A DNA stretch of 64,000 bases from JADJPO01 sp963724535 (GTDB lineage: Bacteria; Actinomycetota; Actinomycetes; Actinomycetales; Kineosporiaceae), in assembly GCA_963724535.1 (NCBI GenBank), contig CAVRVD010000013.1:124001-188000 (forward strand). The letters run 5' to 3'. Below are positions 1-9,451 of this stretch, in pieces. The position numbers were made by a program, and so were the translations under genes. The notes beneath the pieces are model-generated. The model had not been told where the DNA came from, made no database searches, and saw only the letters and a program-made list of their open reading frames with translations. Position 1 is the stretch's first letter. The number at the start of each line of letters is the position of its first letter.

Positions 1-1261
1 CCCCTGGCTCAGGGTCTTCTCGGGCTGCGTAGACGTCCAGGACGACCACCTCGTCGGCCAGGGCCAGAGCGTTGGCGAACTCGTCGGCGAAGATCCGGGT
101 CCGGCTGTACAGATGGGGCTGGAAGACCACCAGGACCCGCCCCGTCGTCGCCTCGCGCGCCGCCCGCAGCAGAGCCGCCACCTCGGTCGGATGGTGGGCG
201 TAGTCGTCGCGGACCACGACCCCGGCCGCCTCGCCCTTGAGCTCGAAGCGCCGCCGCGTGCCGCCGAAGGCGGCCAGCCCCTCGGCAACGCAGCCGCCGT
301 CCAGCCCGAGCCAGACGCCCACGGTCCAGGCCGCGGCGGCGTTCGCGCCGTTGTGCACCCCCGGGACCTGCAGCGTCAGCCGGGCCGGCGGCGGCGCGAG
401 CCCACCGGGGACCAGCGCTGCGGCGGCGACGAGGTCCACGGTGATCCCGACCGGCGTGGGGCGTGCCCCGGTGATCCTGACGTCGGCGTCCGGGTACGCC
501 CCGTAGCCGATCACGTGCACCTGGCCGGCTCGCCGCCGCCGGACCGCCTCGGCCAGGCGACGCGCCCCCGGGTCGTCGATGCCGACGACCAGCACTCCAC
601 CGGGCACGATCCGGTCGGCGAAGGCGTCGAAGGCGGCCGCGACCGCCTCCGGGGTGCCGTAGTGGTCGAGATGGTCCGGTTCGACGTTGGTGACCACTGC
701 GACGGTGGGGCGGTAGCGCAGGAACGAGGCGTCCGACTCGTCGGCCTCGGCCACGAACACGTCCCCGCCACCCTCGTGGGCGCTGGCGACCTCGCGGGCC
801 GCCCCGGTCAGCTCCCCGCCGATCGCGAAGGACGGATCGGCACCGCAGTGCCGCAGGGCCACGGTGATCATCGAGGTGGTCGTGGTCTTGCCATGGGTGC
901 CGGCCACCGCGACCGCGCGCCGGCCGGCCATCAGCGCGGCGAGCGCCTGGGAGCGGTGCAGCACCCGCAGCCCGGCCGAACGCGCTGCGGCCAGCTCCGG
1001 GTTGGTCTCGCGGATCGCCGAGGACACCACAACCGTGTCCGCCCCCACGACCGCGCTCGGGTCGTGGCCGACGTGCACGAGGGCGCCCAGCCCGGCCAGC
1101 TCCTCGGTGACCGCCGACCTCTTGGCGTCGCTGCCGGAGACAGGGGCACCGCGGGCGAGCAGGATCCGGGCCAGACCAGACATGCCGACCCCGCCGATGC
1201 CGATGAAGTGCACCCGGCCCAGCGCCGCCACGTCCGGCACCCCGTCGTCACCGAGGTCCAT
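1..1261 (-). CDS. murC: UDP-N-acetylmuramate--L-alanine ligase (MurC), C-terminus cut by window edge
   Basis: MurC is the cytoplasmic ATP-dependent ligase that adds L-Ala to UDP-MurNAc, the first amino acid of the peptidoglycan stem peptide. About 420 residues are visible, reading off the left edge without a stop. The N-terminus has the MurC nucleotide-binding motif GRVHFIGIGGVGMSGLARIL. The ATP loop AGTHGKTTTT lies near residue 120, followed by EADESD and a VTNVEPDHLDHY segment typical of Mur ligases. The ATG lies just past the murG stop (TAG at 1262-1264), so the genes abut with no spacer, which implies translational coupling. It is the most distal visible gene of the dcw operon. ftsQ and ftsZ would be expected beyond the edge, but that is inference. 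Only the last few tens of residues should be missing. Confidence 0.97.
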   Translation of the reverse strand, partial: MDLGDDGVPDVAALGRVHFIGIGGVGMSGLARILLARGAPVSGSDAKRSAVTEELAGLGALVHVGHDPSAVVGADTVVVSSAIRETNPELAAARSAGLRVLHRSQALAALMAGRRAVAVAGTHGKTTTTSMITVALRHCGADPSFAIGGELTGAAREVASAHEGGGDVFVAEADESDASFLRYRPTVAVVTNVEPDHLDHYGTPEAVAAAFDAFADRIVPGGVLVVGIDDPGARRLAEAVRRRRAGQVHVIGYGAYPDADVRITGARPTPVGITVDLVAAAALVPGGLAPPPARLTLQVPGVHNGANAAAAWTVGVWLGLDGGCVAEGLAAFGGTRRRFELKGEAAGVVVRDDYAHHPTEVAALLRAAREATTGRVLVVFQPHLYSRTRIFADEFANALALADEVVVLDVYAAREDPEPG

Positions 1262-2377
1262 CTAGGCCTCGCCCTGACCGGCGCGCAGGACCAGGTCGGC
1301 GAGCCGCTCGTCGCCGTCCCGGATCCCGAAATCGGCTGCGGCCCGGCCCATCTCGGCCAGTTCCTGCTCGTCGGCGAGCAGCCCGGGGCTCCCCGGCGCA
1401 CCAACCAGCTCGCGGCGCACCCAGTCGGGGGTGAACTCGGCGTCCGCGACCACGCGCCCTCCCCCGGCCTCGACCACGGGCACTGCGTTGAGCCGCTGCT
1501 CGCCGTTGCCGATCGGCAGCGGCACGTACACCGCAGGGAGTCCCAGCGCGGTGACCTCGGCGACCGTGCCGGCGCCGGCGCGGCAGACGACGAGGTCAGC
1601 CACCGCGAAGGCCTGGTCCATCCTGTCCAGGTACTCCCGCACGACGTAGCGGGGCAGCCGCTCGGCGGCACCGGGCGGTAGGTCGACCTGCTTGCCGCGG
1701 CCGCACAGGTGCAGTACCTGCACCCCGGCGTCGCGCAGGTCGGCGGCACAGGCCCCCACGGTGGTGTTCAGCCGCTGCGCCCCGAGCGAGCCACCGGTGA
1801 CCAGCAGGGTCCGGTGGTCGGCGGACAGGCCGAAGCCGGCCAGCGCCGTGGCCCGCAGCCCGGGCAGGTCGGCGGTGGTGATCTCGCGGCGCAGCGGGAT
1901 GCCGGTGACCACGGCACGGGGCAGCGGGGTGCCGGGGACGGCGCAGGCCACGTGGCGGGTCAGCCGGGCGCCGAGTCGGTTGGCCAGGCCGGGCCGGGCG
2001 TTCGCCTCGTGGACGACGATCGGCACCCGGCGCCGCCGCGCCGCCAGGTAGGCCGGAGTGGCCACGTAGCCGCCGAAGCCGACCACGACGTCCGCCTGCG
2101 CCGTCTCGATCGCCGCCGCGGCGGCGGCGACGGCGGCGCGCAGCCGGCCGGGCAGCCGGGTCAGGTCCCGGCCGGGGCGGCGGGGCATCGGCACCCTCGG
2201 CACCACCGCCAGCGGGTAGCCGGCCTGCGGCACCAGCCGCGCCTCGAGTCCCTCGGCGGTGCCGAGCACGGTGATCCGGATCGCGCCGTCCCGGCGGCGC
2301 AGGCAGTCGGCCAGGGCCAGCAGCGGGGCGACGTGGCCCGTCGTCCCACCCCCGGCCAGCAGGACTGACAGGCTCAC
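1262..2377 (-). CDS. murG: UDP-GlcNAc:lipid I N-acetylglucosaminyltransferase (MurG)
   Basis: MurG transfers GlcNAc onto lipid I to make lipid II at the inner face of the membrane. The 371-residue length is normal. The N-terminal glycine-rich donor/lipid site LLAGGGTTGHVAPLLALAD is clear. The C-terminal domain has the CRAGAGTVAEVTALGLPAVYVP segment, which corresponds to the UDP-GlcNAc binding region of GT28 enzymes. The open frame runs far upstream, but homology begins at the GTG chosen here, and that GTG overlaps the ftsW stop codon by 4 bp (GTGA). This gives direct coupling to ftsW. Confidence 0.96.
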   Translation of the reverse strand: MSLSVLLAGGGTTGHVAPLLALADCLRRRDGAIRITVLGTAEGLEARLVPQAGYPLAVVPRVPMPRRPGRDLTRLPGRLRAAVAAAAAAIETAQADVVVGFGGYVATPAYLAARRRRVPIVVHEANARPGLANRLGARLTRHVACAVPGTPLPRAVVTGIPLRREITTADLPGLRATALAGFGLSADHRTLLVTGGSLGAQRLNTTVGACAADLRDAGVQVLHLCGRGKQVDLPPGAAERLPRYVVREYLDRMDQAFAVADLVVCRAGAGTVAEVTALGLPAVYVPLPIGNGEQRLNAVPVVEAGGGRVVADAEFTPDWVRRELVGAPGSPGLLADEQELAEMGRAAADFGIRDGDERLADLVLRAGQGEA

Positions 2378-3687
2378 CGGGGCCGTCCGGCCCGCCCAGA
2401 GCCGCCCCGGCGGGCGGTGCGCGCCGAGCGGGCCCGGGTGCTCACGGCTCGGCCGGGCAGCACGGCGACGCTGCGGCGCAACAGCTGTGGCCGGGCCGCC
2501 AGCGCCTGCTCGGCGCCTGGCACCCGGCGGGCGAAGCCGACCACCATGCCCAGGGCGATCATCATGGTGACCAGCGCCGAGCCGCCGCTGGAGACCAGCG
2601 GCAGGGGCAGCCCGATCACCGGCAGCAGACCCAGGACGGTGCCGATGTTGATGACCGCCTGCCCGAGCACCCAGGCCAGCACGCCGCCGGTGGCGATCTT
2701 GACGAACACGTCGTCGCTGGCCAGCACCAGCCGGAACAGCCCGACGCCGAGGGCGCCGAACAGCAGCAGCACGGTCAGCGAGCCGGCCAGCCCGAGCTCC
2801 TCGCCGATCACGGCGAAGATGTAGTCGTTGTGTGCCTCGGGCAGCCAGGACCACTTCTCCCGACCGGCGCCCAGACCGACCCCCCACCAACCGCCCGTGG
2901 CCAGCCCCCACAGGCCGTGGATCGGCTGCCAGCAGGTCGAGTAGTAGTCGCACTCGACGGTGCCGGACAGCTGACCGGACCAAGCGCCCAGTCGGGCCAT
3001 CCGGTTGGGACTGCTGGTGACCAAGGCGAAGACCGCCGCCGCCGCGGCAACGCCGCCGATCAGGAACACCCGCAGCGGTGCGCCCGCGGTGAACAGCAGC
3101 CCGGCGACGATCCCGATCAGGACCAGCGCGGTGCCCAGGTCGTGGCCGAGCAGGACCAGCGCAAGCAGCAGCACTGCGCCGGGGACGACCGGGACCAGCA
3201 CGTGCGAGACGCGACCGAGCAGCTGGTGCTTGCTGGCCAGAACCGCTGCCGCCCAGACCACCAGGGCCAGCTTCGCGCCCTCGGAGGGCTGCAGGGTGAC
3301 CGGACCGAGCACGATCCAGTTCTGGTTGCCGTTGACCGTGGTCCCGGCGACCGCGACGGCGGCGAGCCCGACCAGCCCGAGGCCCAGGGCCGGCCAGGCC
3401 ATTGCCATCCAGAACCGCTCCGGCAACCGGGAGGCCAACCAGGCCAGGGGCAGCCCGAGTGCGGCGAACACGGCCTGCTTGGAGAACACGGCGTACGGGT
3501 CGCCGGACTCCACCAAGGACTCCACGCTCGAGCTGGACAGAACCATGACCAGGCCGACGGCAACCAGCGCGGCACTGGAGCCCAGGATCAGGTAGTAGGC
3601 GGCCAGGGGCGACTCCAGTCGGGACAGCCACACCGAGCGCTGCGTCGTCCCCGCGCTCGCCGATGCGGTCGCCGTCCCGGCGGCCAC
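2374..3687 (-). CDS. ftsW: Lipid II-polymerising SEDS glycosyltransferase FtsW
   Basis: FtsW is a SEDS-family membrane protein that polymerises lipid II at the division septum, working with the class B PBP FtsI encoded in the same operon. The 437 residues contain about ten hydrophobic segments starting at SPLAAYYLILGSSAALVAVG. SEDS-type motifs include NGNQNWI, LQPSEGAKLALV, HDLGTALVL and, near the end, LPLPLVSSGGSALVTMM. The short N-terminal tail is Ala/Thr/Ser-rich, and the C-terminal tail is Arg-rich and cytoplasmic. The GTG start is 3 bp from the murD stop. The 3' end overlaps murG by 4 bp. Confidence 0.95.
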   Translation of the reverse strand: MAAGTATASASAGTTQRSVWLSRLESPLAAYYLILGSSAALVAVGLVMVLSSSSVESLVESGDPYAVFSKQAVFAALGLPLAWLASRLPERFWMAMAWPALGLGLVGLAAVAVAGTTVNGNQNWIVLGPVTLQPSEGAKLALVVWAAAVLASKHQLLGRVSHVLVPVVPGAVLLLALVLLGHDLGTALVLIGIVAGLLFTAGAPLRVFLIGGVAAAAAVFALVTSSPNRMARLGAWSGQLSGTVECDYYSTCWQPIHGLWGLATGGWWGVGLGAGREKWSWLPEAHNDYIFAVIGEELGLAGSLTVLLLFGALGVGLFRLVLASDDVFVKIATGGVLAWVLGQAVINIGTVLGLLPVIGLPLPLVSSGGSALVTMMIALGMVVGFARRVPGAEQALAARPQLLRRSVAVLPGRAVSTRARSARTARRGGSGRAGRPR

Positions 3688-3690
3688 TGC

Positions 3691-5235
3691 TCAGCCCACC
3701 CGGCGCCGGACGGCCTGGGCGAACTCCCGGCCGCGATGGGCGTAGGAGACGAACCGGTCCATCGACGCACACGCGGGCGACAGCAGGACCACGTCGTCCG
3801 GCCGGGCCAGCTCGCCGGCCCGAGCCACCACCTCGTCCATCAGCGCCACGGGTCCGGTCACCGGATCAGTGTCGTCGACGTCCACCTCGACCACCACGAC
3901 CTGTGGGGCGTGTCGCGCGAGCGCCTCGGCGATCAGCCGGCGGTCGGCGCCGATCAGCACCGCCGCCCGCAGCCGCCCGGCGTGCGCGACGACCAGGTCG
4001 TCGAACCGTCCGCCCTTGGCCAGACCGCCAGCCACCCAGACCACCGAGTCGAAGGCGCGCAGTGCGGCGTCGGCGGCGTGGGCGTTGGTGGCCTTGGAGT
4101 CGTCGACCCAGCGCACCCCGCCGGCGGCGACGACCTCGGCGATCCGGTGCGGCTCGCCGGTGTAGCCACGCAGCCCGCGCCGGACGGCGGCTGCCGGCAC
4201 CCCGTAGGCGCGGGCCAGGGCGGCGGCGGCGAGCGCGTTGGCGACCGAGTGCGGGGCCAGGGTGCCGCCGGCGGCGGTGCGCACGTCCTCCAGGGTGCCC
4301 AGCTCCGCGGCGCTGGTGCGCCGCTCGGCGACGAAGGCCCGGTCGCACAGCACGTCCTCCACGACACCGAGCATCGACACCGCCGGCACACCGAGGGTGA
4401 AGCCGACCGCCCGGCAGCCCTCGACCACGTCGGCGTCGCGGACCAGCTGCTCGGTGACCGGATCGCCGACGTTGTAGATGCAGGCCACCTGGGTGTCGGC
4501 GTAGACGCGTCCCTTGTCCGCGGTGTACGCGGCCAGCGACCCGTGCCAGTCGACGTGGTCCGGGGCGACGTTGAGACAGGCGCTGGCCAGTGGGCTGAGC
4601 GAGTGGGCCCAGTGCAGCTGGAAGCTGGACAGCTCGACCGCGATCACCTCGTAGGGATCAGGGTGCAGCACTGCCTCCAGGACCGGGGTGCCGACGTTGC
4701 CGGCGGCCATCGCGCGCCGACCGGCGGCGGTGAGCATGGCGGCGAGCATGCCGACGGTGGTGGTCTTGCCATTGGTGCCGGTAAGGGTCAGCCAGGGCGC
4801 GGGTCGGTGACCGTTGCCAGGGCGGGTGCGCATCCGCCAGGCCAGCTCCACCTCGCCCCAGACCGGCACCCCGGACGCGGCGGCGCCGGCCAGCAATGGG
4901 GCGTCCGGCCGCCAGCCCGGTGAGGTGACCACCAGGTCGAGGCCGTCCCGGCGGTCGACTAGCTGCCCGAGCAGGCCGAGGTGGGACGCGGACCCCAGCC
5001 GGACCTGGGCGCCGAGCACCTCGAGCACGCCGGCCTTGTCCCGCTCGCCGTCGCCGTCCCGCTCGTCCACCACGACCACGTCGGCGCCCCGCTCGGCCAG
5101 CGCCGCGGCGGCCGCGTAGCCGCTCACGCCGATCCCGGTGACCAGGACCCGCAGCGCCGACCAGTCGGCGTCGCGGTGGGTGAGCTCGCCGAGGTCAGGA
5201 CGGCCCGGGCGGCCCCACCGGCTCGGCGCGGTCAC
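3691..5235 (-). CDS. murD: UDP-N-acetylmuramoyl-L-alanine--D-glutamate ligase (MurD)
   Basis: MurD adds D-Glu to UDP-MurNAc-L-Ala in the cytoplasm. The product is 514 residues. It has an N-terminal Rossmann-like segment (RVLVTGIGVSGYAAAAALAE), the ATP loop TGTNGKTTTVGMLAAM near residue 150, NVAPDHVDWHG, and the late Mur-ligase motif WVDDSKATNAHAADAAL. A GTG further upstream is in frame, but the GTG chosen overlaps the mraY stop by 4 bp (GTGA), matching the pattern of neighbouring junctions. It is somewhat longer than typical MurD (about 440-490) because of an N-terminal extension and loop insertions, as is common in actinobacteria. Confidence 0.95.
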   Translation of the reverse strand: MTAPSRWGRPGRPDLGELTHRDADWSALRVLVTGIGVSGYAAAAALAERGADVVVVDERDGDGERDKAGVLEVLGAQVRLGSASHLGLLGQLVDRRDGLDLVVTSPGWRPDAPLLAGAAASGVPVWGEVELAWRMRTRPGNGHRPAPWLTLTGTNGKTTTVGMLAAMLTAAGRRAMAAGNVGTPVLEAVLHPDPYEVIAVELSSFQLHWAHSLSPLASACLNVAPDHVDWHGSLAAYTADKGRVYADTQVACIYNVGDPVTEQLVRDADVVEGCRAVGFTLGVPAVSMLGVVEDVLCDRAFVAERRTSAAELGTLEDVRTAAGGTLAPHSVANALAAAALARAYGVPAAAVRRGLRGYTGEPHRIAEVVAAGGVRWVDDSKATNAHAADAALRAFDSVVWVAGGLAKGGRFDDLVVAHAGRLRAAVLIGADRRLIAEALARHAPQVVVVEVDVDDTDPVTGPVALMDEVVARAGELARPDDVVLLSPACASMDRFVSYAHRGREFAQAVRRRVG

Positions 5236-6341
5236 TGGGTGCCCACCACCCACTCGGCGTAGAACACCCCGAGCCCGAGTCCGCAGAACAGGCCGGCGAT
5301 GATCCAGAACCGGATGACGATGGTCACCTCGTTCCAGCCGGCCAGCTCGAAGTGGTGCTGGAGCGGGGCCATCCGGAACACGCGTTTTCGGGTCAGCTTG
5401 AAGTATCCGACCTGAACCACCACCGACAGCGAGATGATCACGAACAGGCCGCCGAGGATGACCAGTAGCAGCTCGGTTCGGGTCAGGATGGCCATCCCGG
5501 CCAGCGCCCCTCCCAGAGCCAGTGAGCCGGTGTCACCCATGAAGATCTTCGCTGGGGAGGCGTTCCACCACAGGAAGCCGAAGGTGGCCCCGAGCAGGCA
5601 GGCAGCAACCACCGCCAGGTCCAGCGGGTCGCGGACCTCGTAGCACAGGGCGTTGGTGACATCGTCGACGGCTCGGGCGGCCTCGCCGCGAGCGCAGGAC
5701 TGGTTGGACTGCCAGGTGCCGATCAGCAGATAGGAGCCGGACACGGCGACCGTGGCCCCGCTGGCCAACCCGTCCAGGCCATCGGTGAGGTTCACCCCGT
5801 TGCTGGTGCCGGCGATCATGACCAGCGCCCAGCCGACGAACAGGGCCAGCCCGAGGGCCGGTCCGGCGAAGGCCAGGTCGATCGGGGTGTCCCGGATGAA
5901 GGAGATCTTCGTCGAGGCCGGGGTGAGCCGGTTGCCGTTGTCGACGGTCAGCGCGACCACCGCGAAGACCACCGCCGCCAGGGACTGCCCGATCAGCTTC
6001 GGACCGGCTCGTAGGCCCAGACTGCGTTGCTTGGAGATCTTGATGTAGTCGTCGAGCCAGCCGACGAAGCCGAGCCCGGCCATCAGGAAGAGCACCAGCA
6101 GCCCCGACAGGGTTGGCCGCCACATGGTGGCCAGGTGCGCGATGCCGTACCCGGCCAGGGTCGCCGCGATGATCACTGCACCGCCCATCGTCGGCGTGCC
6201 GCGCTTGGTGTGGTGGGCGGTCGGGCCGTCGTCCCGGATGAACTGGCCGAAGCCGCGGCGGACCAGGAACCGGATGTACAGCGGCGTGCCGAACAGCGAG
6301 CACACCATGGCGACGGCGGCCGCGATGACGACCGTCTTCAC
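5232..6341 (-). CDS. mraY: Phospho-N-acetylmuramoyl-pentapeptide transferase (MraY)
   Basis: MraY transfers phospho-MurNAc-pentapeptide to undecaprenyl phosphate, giving lipid I at the membrane. The product is 369 residues with about ten transmembrane segments. Family motifs are present: the DDGPTAHHTKRGTPTMGG loop, the catalytic DDYIKI region, the magnesium-binding NLTDGLDGLA motif, and the MAPLQHHFEL loop near the C-terminus. The GTG start overlaps the murF stop by 4 bp, and the 3' end overlaps murD by 4 bp. It is a textbook member of the dcw operon. Confidence 0.97.
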   Translation of the reverse strand: MKTVVIAAAVAMVCSLFGTPLYIRFLVRRGFGQFIRDDGPTAHHTKRGTPTMGGAVIIAATLAGYGIAHLATMWRPTLSGLLVLFLMAGLGFVGWLDDYIKISKQRSLGLRAGPKLIGQSLAAVVFAVVALTVDNGNRLTPASTKISFIRDTPIDLAFAGPALGLALFVGWALVMIAGTSNGVNLTDGLDGLASGATVAVSGSYLLIGTWQSNQSCARGEAARAVDDVTNALCYEVRDPLDLAVVAACLLGATFGFLWWNASPAKIFMGDTGSLALGGALAGMAILTRTELLLVILGGLFVIISLSVVVQVGYFKLTRKRVFRMAPLQHHFELAGWNEVTIVIRFWIIAGLFCGLGLGVFYAEWVVGTQ

Positions 6342-7795
6342 GCCACGACCTCCCCGGGCTGGCTCGTCGGATCCGGGTGCGGCCCTGAGGTGGACCGCTC
6401 GCGGTCATCCTGCCCCGTCGACGGGCGCGATTCGAGCAGGGCACGCGTCAGGGCGTCCAGGCCCACCGCCCTGGACGCCTTGACCAGCACCACATCCCCC
6501 GGCTGCAGGGTGCGATCGAGCACGGCCAGCGCCTGGGCGACGTCCTCGACCCAGGTCGCTGCCCGGTAGGCCCCGGCCCCCGGCCCGACCGCCACCAGCT
6601 GGCTCACCCCGAGCTCGCCCGCCAGCACCCCGATCCGCTCGTGCTCGGCCGCCGAGTCGGCACCGAGCTCCAGCATCTCCCCGAGCACCGCCCAGCGCCG
6701 CCGGGTCGGACCGTTCGGGGTCTCGATGCGCACCAGGGCCCGCAGCGCGGCCGCCACCGAGTCCGGGTTGGCGTTGTAGGAGTCGTCGATGATGACGACC
6801 CCGTCCTCGCGCAGCCACACCTGCATCCGGCCGGCGCTGGCCGGAGCGGCCCCCGACAGTGCAGCGGCCACGTCGGTCAGGTCCATACCCAGCTCGAGGG
6901 CGACCGCCGCCACCGCCAGAGCGTTGCCGACGTGGTGCTCGCCATGCAGTGGCAACCGCACCGAGGCGCTGCAGCCCCGCCCGGACAGGGTGCTGACCAG
7001 GGTGAACGCGGGACAGGCCGCGGCGTCCAACCGAACCTCGCGGGCCTGGACGTCGGCCGCCTCCGACCGGCCGGTGCGCACCACCCGGGCCCTGGTCCGC
7101 TCGGCCATTGCGCAGACCAGGTCATCGTCGGCGTTGAGCACGGCCAGGCCGTGGGGCGGCAGTGCCTCGACCAGCTCGCCCTTGGTGGCCGCCGTCGCCT
7201 GACGGCTGCCGAACACCCCCACGTGGGCGGCCCCGACGTTGAGCACCACGGCCACCTGGGGGGCGACGATGCCGCACAGGTAGGCGATGTTGCCGACCTG
7301 TCGGGCACCCATCTCGCTGACCAGGTACCGGGTCTGCTCGTCACAACGCAGCACGGTCAGCGGCACCCCGATCTCGTTGTTGTACGAGCTGGGTGGGGCC
7401 ACCGTGGACCCGAGCCGGGCGAGCACCTGGGCCAGCAGGTCCTTGGTACTGGTCTTGCCGCTGGAACCGGTGACGCCGATGGCGGTCAGCTGCGTCAGCC
7501 GGTCCCGCACGGCACGAGCCAGCCGACCGAGTGCGACGACCGGGTCCGCGACGAGCACGCCCGGTCCCCCGGTGGGTCGACTGCCGAGCACGGCAACGGC
7601 TCCGGCACGTCGAGCCGCGTCGGCGAAGTCGTGGCCGTCGACGTGCTCCCCCGCGATCGCGACGAACAGCGAGCCGGGACCGGCCCGTCGCGAGTCGATC
7701 ACCACCTCGCCGGTCACCGCGGCGTCCGGGTCGGCGCCGCCGACGAGCCTCCCGTCGACCGCCGCGGCGACCTCGGTGAGGGACATCAAGATCAT
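6338..7795 (-). CDS. murF: UDP-MurNAc-tripeptide--D-alanyl-D-alanine ligase (MurF)
   Basis: MurF adds D-Ala-D-Ala to complete the UDP-MurNAc-pentapeptide. The product is 485 residues. Recognisable segments are the ATP loop GVTGSSGKTSTKDLLAQVL near residue 110, SEMGARQVGNIAYL, VVLNVGAAHVGVFGS, and DDSYNANPDSVAAAL with its Mur-ligase Asn/Asp. The open frame extends upstream, but homology starts at an ATG that overlaps the murE stop by 4 bp (ATGA). A second in-frame ATG follows three codons later. The C-terminal 30 residues are Asp/Arg/Ser-rich and probably disordered. Confidence 0.95.
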   Translation of the reverse strand: MILMSLTEVAAAVDGRLVGGADPDAAVTGEVVIDSRRAGPGSLFVAIAGEHVDGHDFADAARRAGAVAVLGSRPTGGPGVLVADPVVALGRLARAVRDRLTQLTAIGVTGSSGKTSTKDLLAQVLARLGSTVAPPSSYNNEIGVPLTVLRCDEQTRYLVSEMGARQVGNIAYLCGIVAPQVAVVLNVGAAHVGVFGSRQATAATKGELVEALPPHGLAVLNADDDLVCAMAERTRARVVRTGRSEAADVQAREVRLDAAACPAFTLVSTLSGRGCSASVRLPLHGEHHVGNALAVAAVALELGMDLTDVAAALSGAAPASAGRMQVWLREDGVVIIDDSYNANPDSVAAALRALVRIETPNGPTRRRWAVLGEMLELGADSAAEHERIGVLAGELGVSQLVAVGPGAGAYRAATWVEDVAQALAVLDRTLQPGDVVLVKASRAVGLDALTRALLESRPSTGQDDRERSTSGPHPDPTSQPGEVVA

Positions 7796-9420
7796 CGAGT
7801 TCTTCCCGTCTGCGCACCCGTGTCCGTCCCGGCCCGTGTCGCCCGCCCCACCTCGGCCAGGACCTCGGCCAGCACCCGGCGGTCGTCGAACGGCAGCACC
7901 CTGCCGGCCACCTCCTGCCCTCTCTCGTGCCCCTTGCCGGCAAGCAGCACGACCCCGCTGCCGTCGGCGGTCCAGGCCCGGCGCACCGCCTCGGTGACCG
8001 CCGCCCGGCGCCCGGCCACCTCGAGCACCTCGGCCCCGCTCGAGCCGGCGGCCTCCCGTGCCCCGGCGAGCAGTGCGGCCCGGATCGCGGCCGGATCCTC
8101 CGAGCGCGGGTTGTCGTCGGTGACGACGATCACGTCCGCGGCGGCCGCCGCGGCCCCCATCGCCGGCCGTTTGCCGCGGTCCCGGTCCCCGCCGGCACCC
8201 AGGACGATGACCAGCGGCTTGGCACCAGAGCGCAGGGCGGCGATGACGACTGCCACGGCGTCCGGGGTGTGTGCGTAGTCGACGACGGCCAGCGGCTCCC
8301 CGGCCAGCCCGAGCGGGCCGATCCGTTCCATCCGTCCCGGCACCTCTCCGGCCCGGGCCACGGCGGTGGCCGCTTCCTCGGCGGCCAGCCCGGCCTCGAC
8401 CAGCATGGCCACCGCCAGGACGGCGTTGGCGACGTTGAAGTCGCCGGGCAGTGGCAGGCTCAGCGGTAGCCGGTCCCCGACGGGAGTGCTCAGCAGGGCC
8501 ACGCCGGCCACCTGATCGACCTCCAGCACCTGCCAGTGGCCGGTGTGTCGCGCGGGTCGGGGCGCGGGCCGCGACGTCCGGACGCCGACCGTGGTCACCG
8601 GCACCTCGACCTCCTCGGCGAGCCGGTGCCCCCACTCGTCGTCGACGCAGACCACCGCGTGGTGGGCCTGTGTCGGTGTGAACAGCCGCGCCTTGGCGGC
8701 GTAGTAGCCCGGCATGTCCCCGTGGTAGTCGAGGTGGTCCTGGGAGAGGTTGGTGAAGCCGGCCACGTCGACGGTGAGCCCGTCCACCCGACGCTGGTCG
8801 AGGGCGTGGCTGGAGATCTCCATGGAACAGACCTCGACGTGGTGCTCCACCATCACCGCGAGCAGGGCGTGCAGGTCCGGCGCCTCGGGGGTGGTCCCGG
8901 TCGCCGCGATCTCCTCCTCGCCGACCCGCAGGGCAACGGTGCCGACCAGCCCGGTGCGGCGACCGCAGCTGCGCAGCGCGCCGTCCAGCAGGAAGGTCGT
9001 CGTGGTCTTGCCGTTGGTGCCGGTGACGGCCAGGGTCTGCAACCGCTCGGCCGGGCGGCCGTACAACCAGGCGGCCAGCGGGCCGAGCCGGGCCCGGGGC
9101 TCCTCGACCACCAGCAAGGGCACGGTGCAGCCGGCCGCCCGGCGGGCCCCGTCGGCGTCGGTGAGCACCGCGACCGCACCGGCGGCCTGGGCCTGGTCGA
9201 CGAAGTCGGCGCCGTGTACCCGGCCACCGGGCAACGCGGCGTAGAGGTCGCCCGGGCGCACCGTGCGCGAGCTCAGGGTCACCCCGCTGACGACCACGCC
9301 CGCCGCGGCGTCCGGGCCCGGCCCGACGGGACAGACCAGGTGCGCCGAGACCTGCTCGGCAACCTCGTGCAGGGCCCGCGCGGGCATGTGGGCGGGCCGG
9401 GGGCCACCGGGGATCGGCAC
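7792..9420 (-). CDS. murE: UDP-MurNAc-L-Ala-D-Glu--meso-diaminopimelate ligase (MurE)
   Basis: MurE adds the third stem-peptide residue. The late motif DDNPRSEDP contains DNPR, the signature of enzymes that select meso-diaminopimelate, so the wall is predicted to be A2pm-type. Also visible are the ATP loop TGTNGKTTTTFLLDGAL near residue 140, the substrate region GTTPEAPDLHALL, and FTNLSQDHLDYHG. The product is 542 residues from the GTG used here. An internal ATG at 9387 would remove 11 residues. It lies 31 bp downstream of the ftsI stop codon, a slightly larger gap than elsewhere in the operon. Confidence 0.95.
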   Translation of the reverse strand: MPIPGGPRPAHMPARALHEVAEQVSAHLVCPVGPGPDAAAGVVVSGVTLSSRTVRPGDLYAALPGGRVHGADFVDQAQAAGAVAVLTDADGARRAAGCTVPLLVVEEPRARLGPLAAWLYGRPAERLQTLAVTGTNGKTTTTFLLDGALRSCGRRTGLVGTVALRVGEEEIAATGTTPEAPDLHALLAVMVEHHVEVCSMEISSHALDQRRVDGLTVDVAGFTNLSQDHLDYHGDMPGYYAAKARLFTPTQAHHAVVCVDDEWGHRLAEEVEVPVTTVGVRTSRPAPRPARHTGHWQVLEVDQVAGVALLSTPVGDRLPLSLPLPGDFNVANAVLAVAMLVEAGLAAEEAATAVARAGEVPGRMERIGPLGLAGEPLAVVDYAHTPDAVAVVIAALRSGAKPLVIVLGAGGDRDRGKRPAMGAAAAAADVIVVTDDNPRSEDPAAIRAALLAGAREAAGSSGAEVLEVAGRRAAVTEAVRRAWTADGSGVVLLAGKGHERGQEVAGRVLPFDDRRVLAEVLAEVGRATRAGTDTGAQTGRTR

Positions 9421-9451
9421 GTCGCGAGGCTATCGCGGTCCAGGCCCGGGA

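Noticed and set aside
2830..4923. Long plus-strand open frame (697 codons) opposite ftsW and murD
   Set aside because: Gly/Arg/Pro/His-rich translation with no motifs, antisense to two well-supported genes; an artefact of high GC content.
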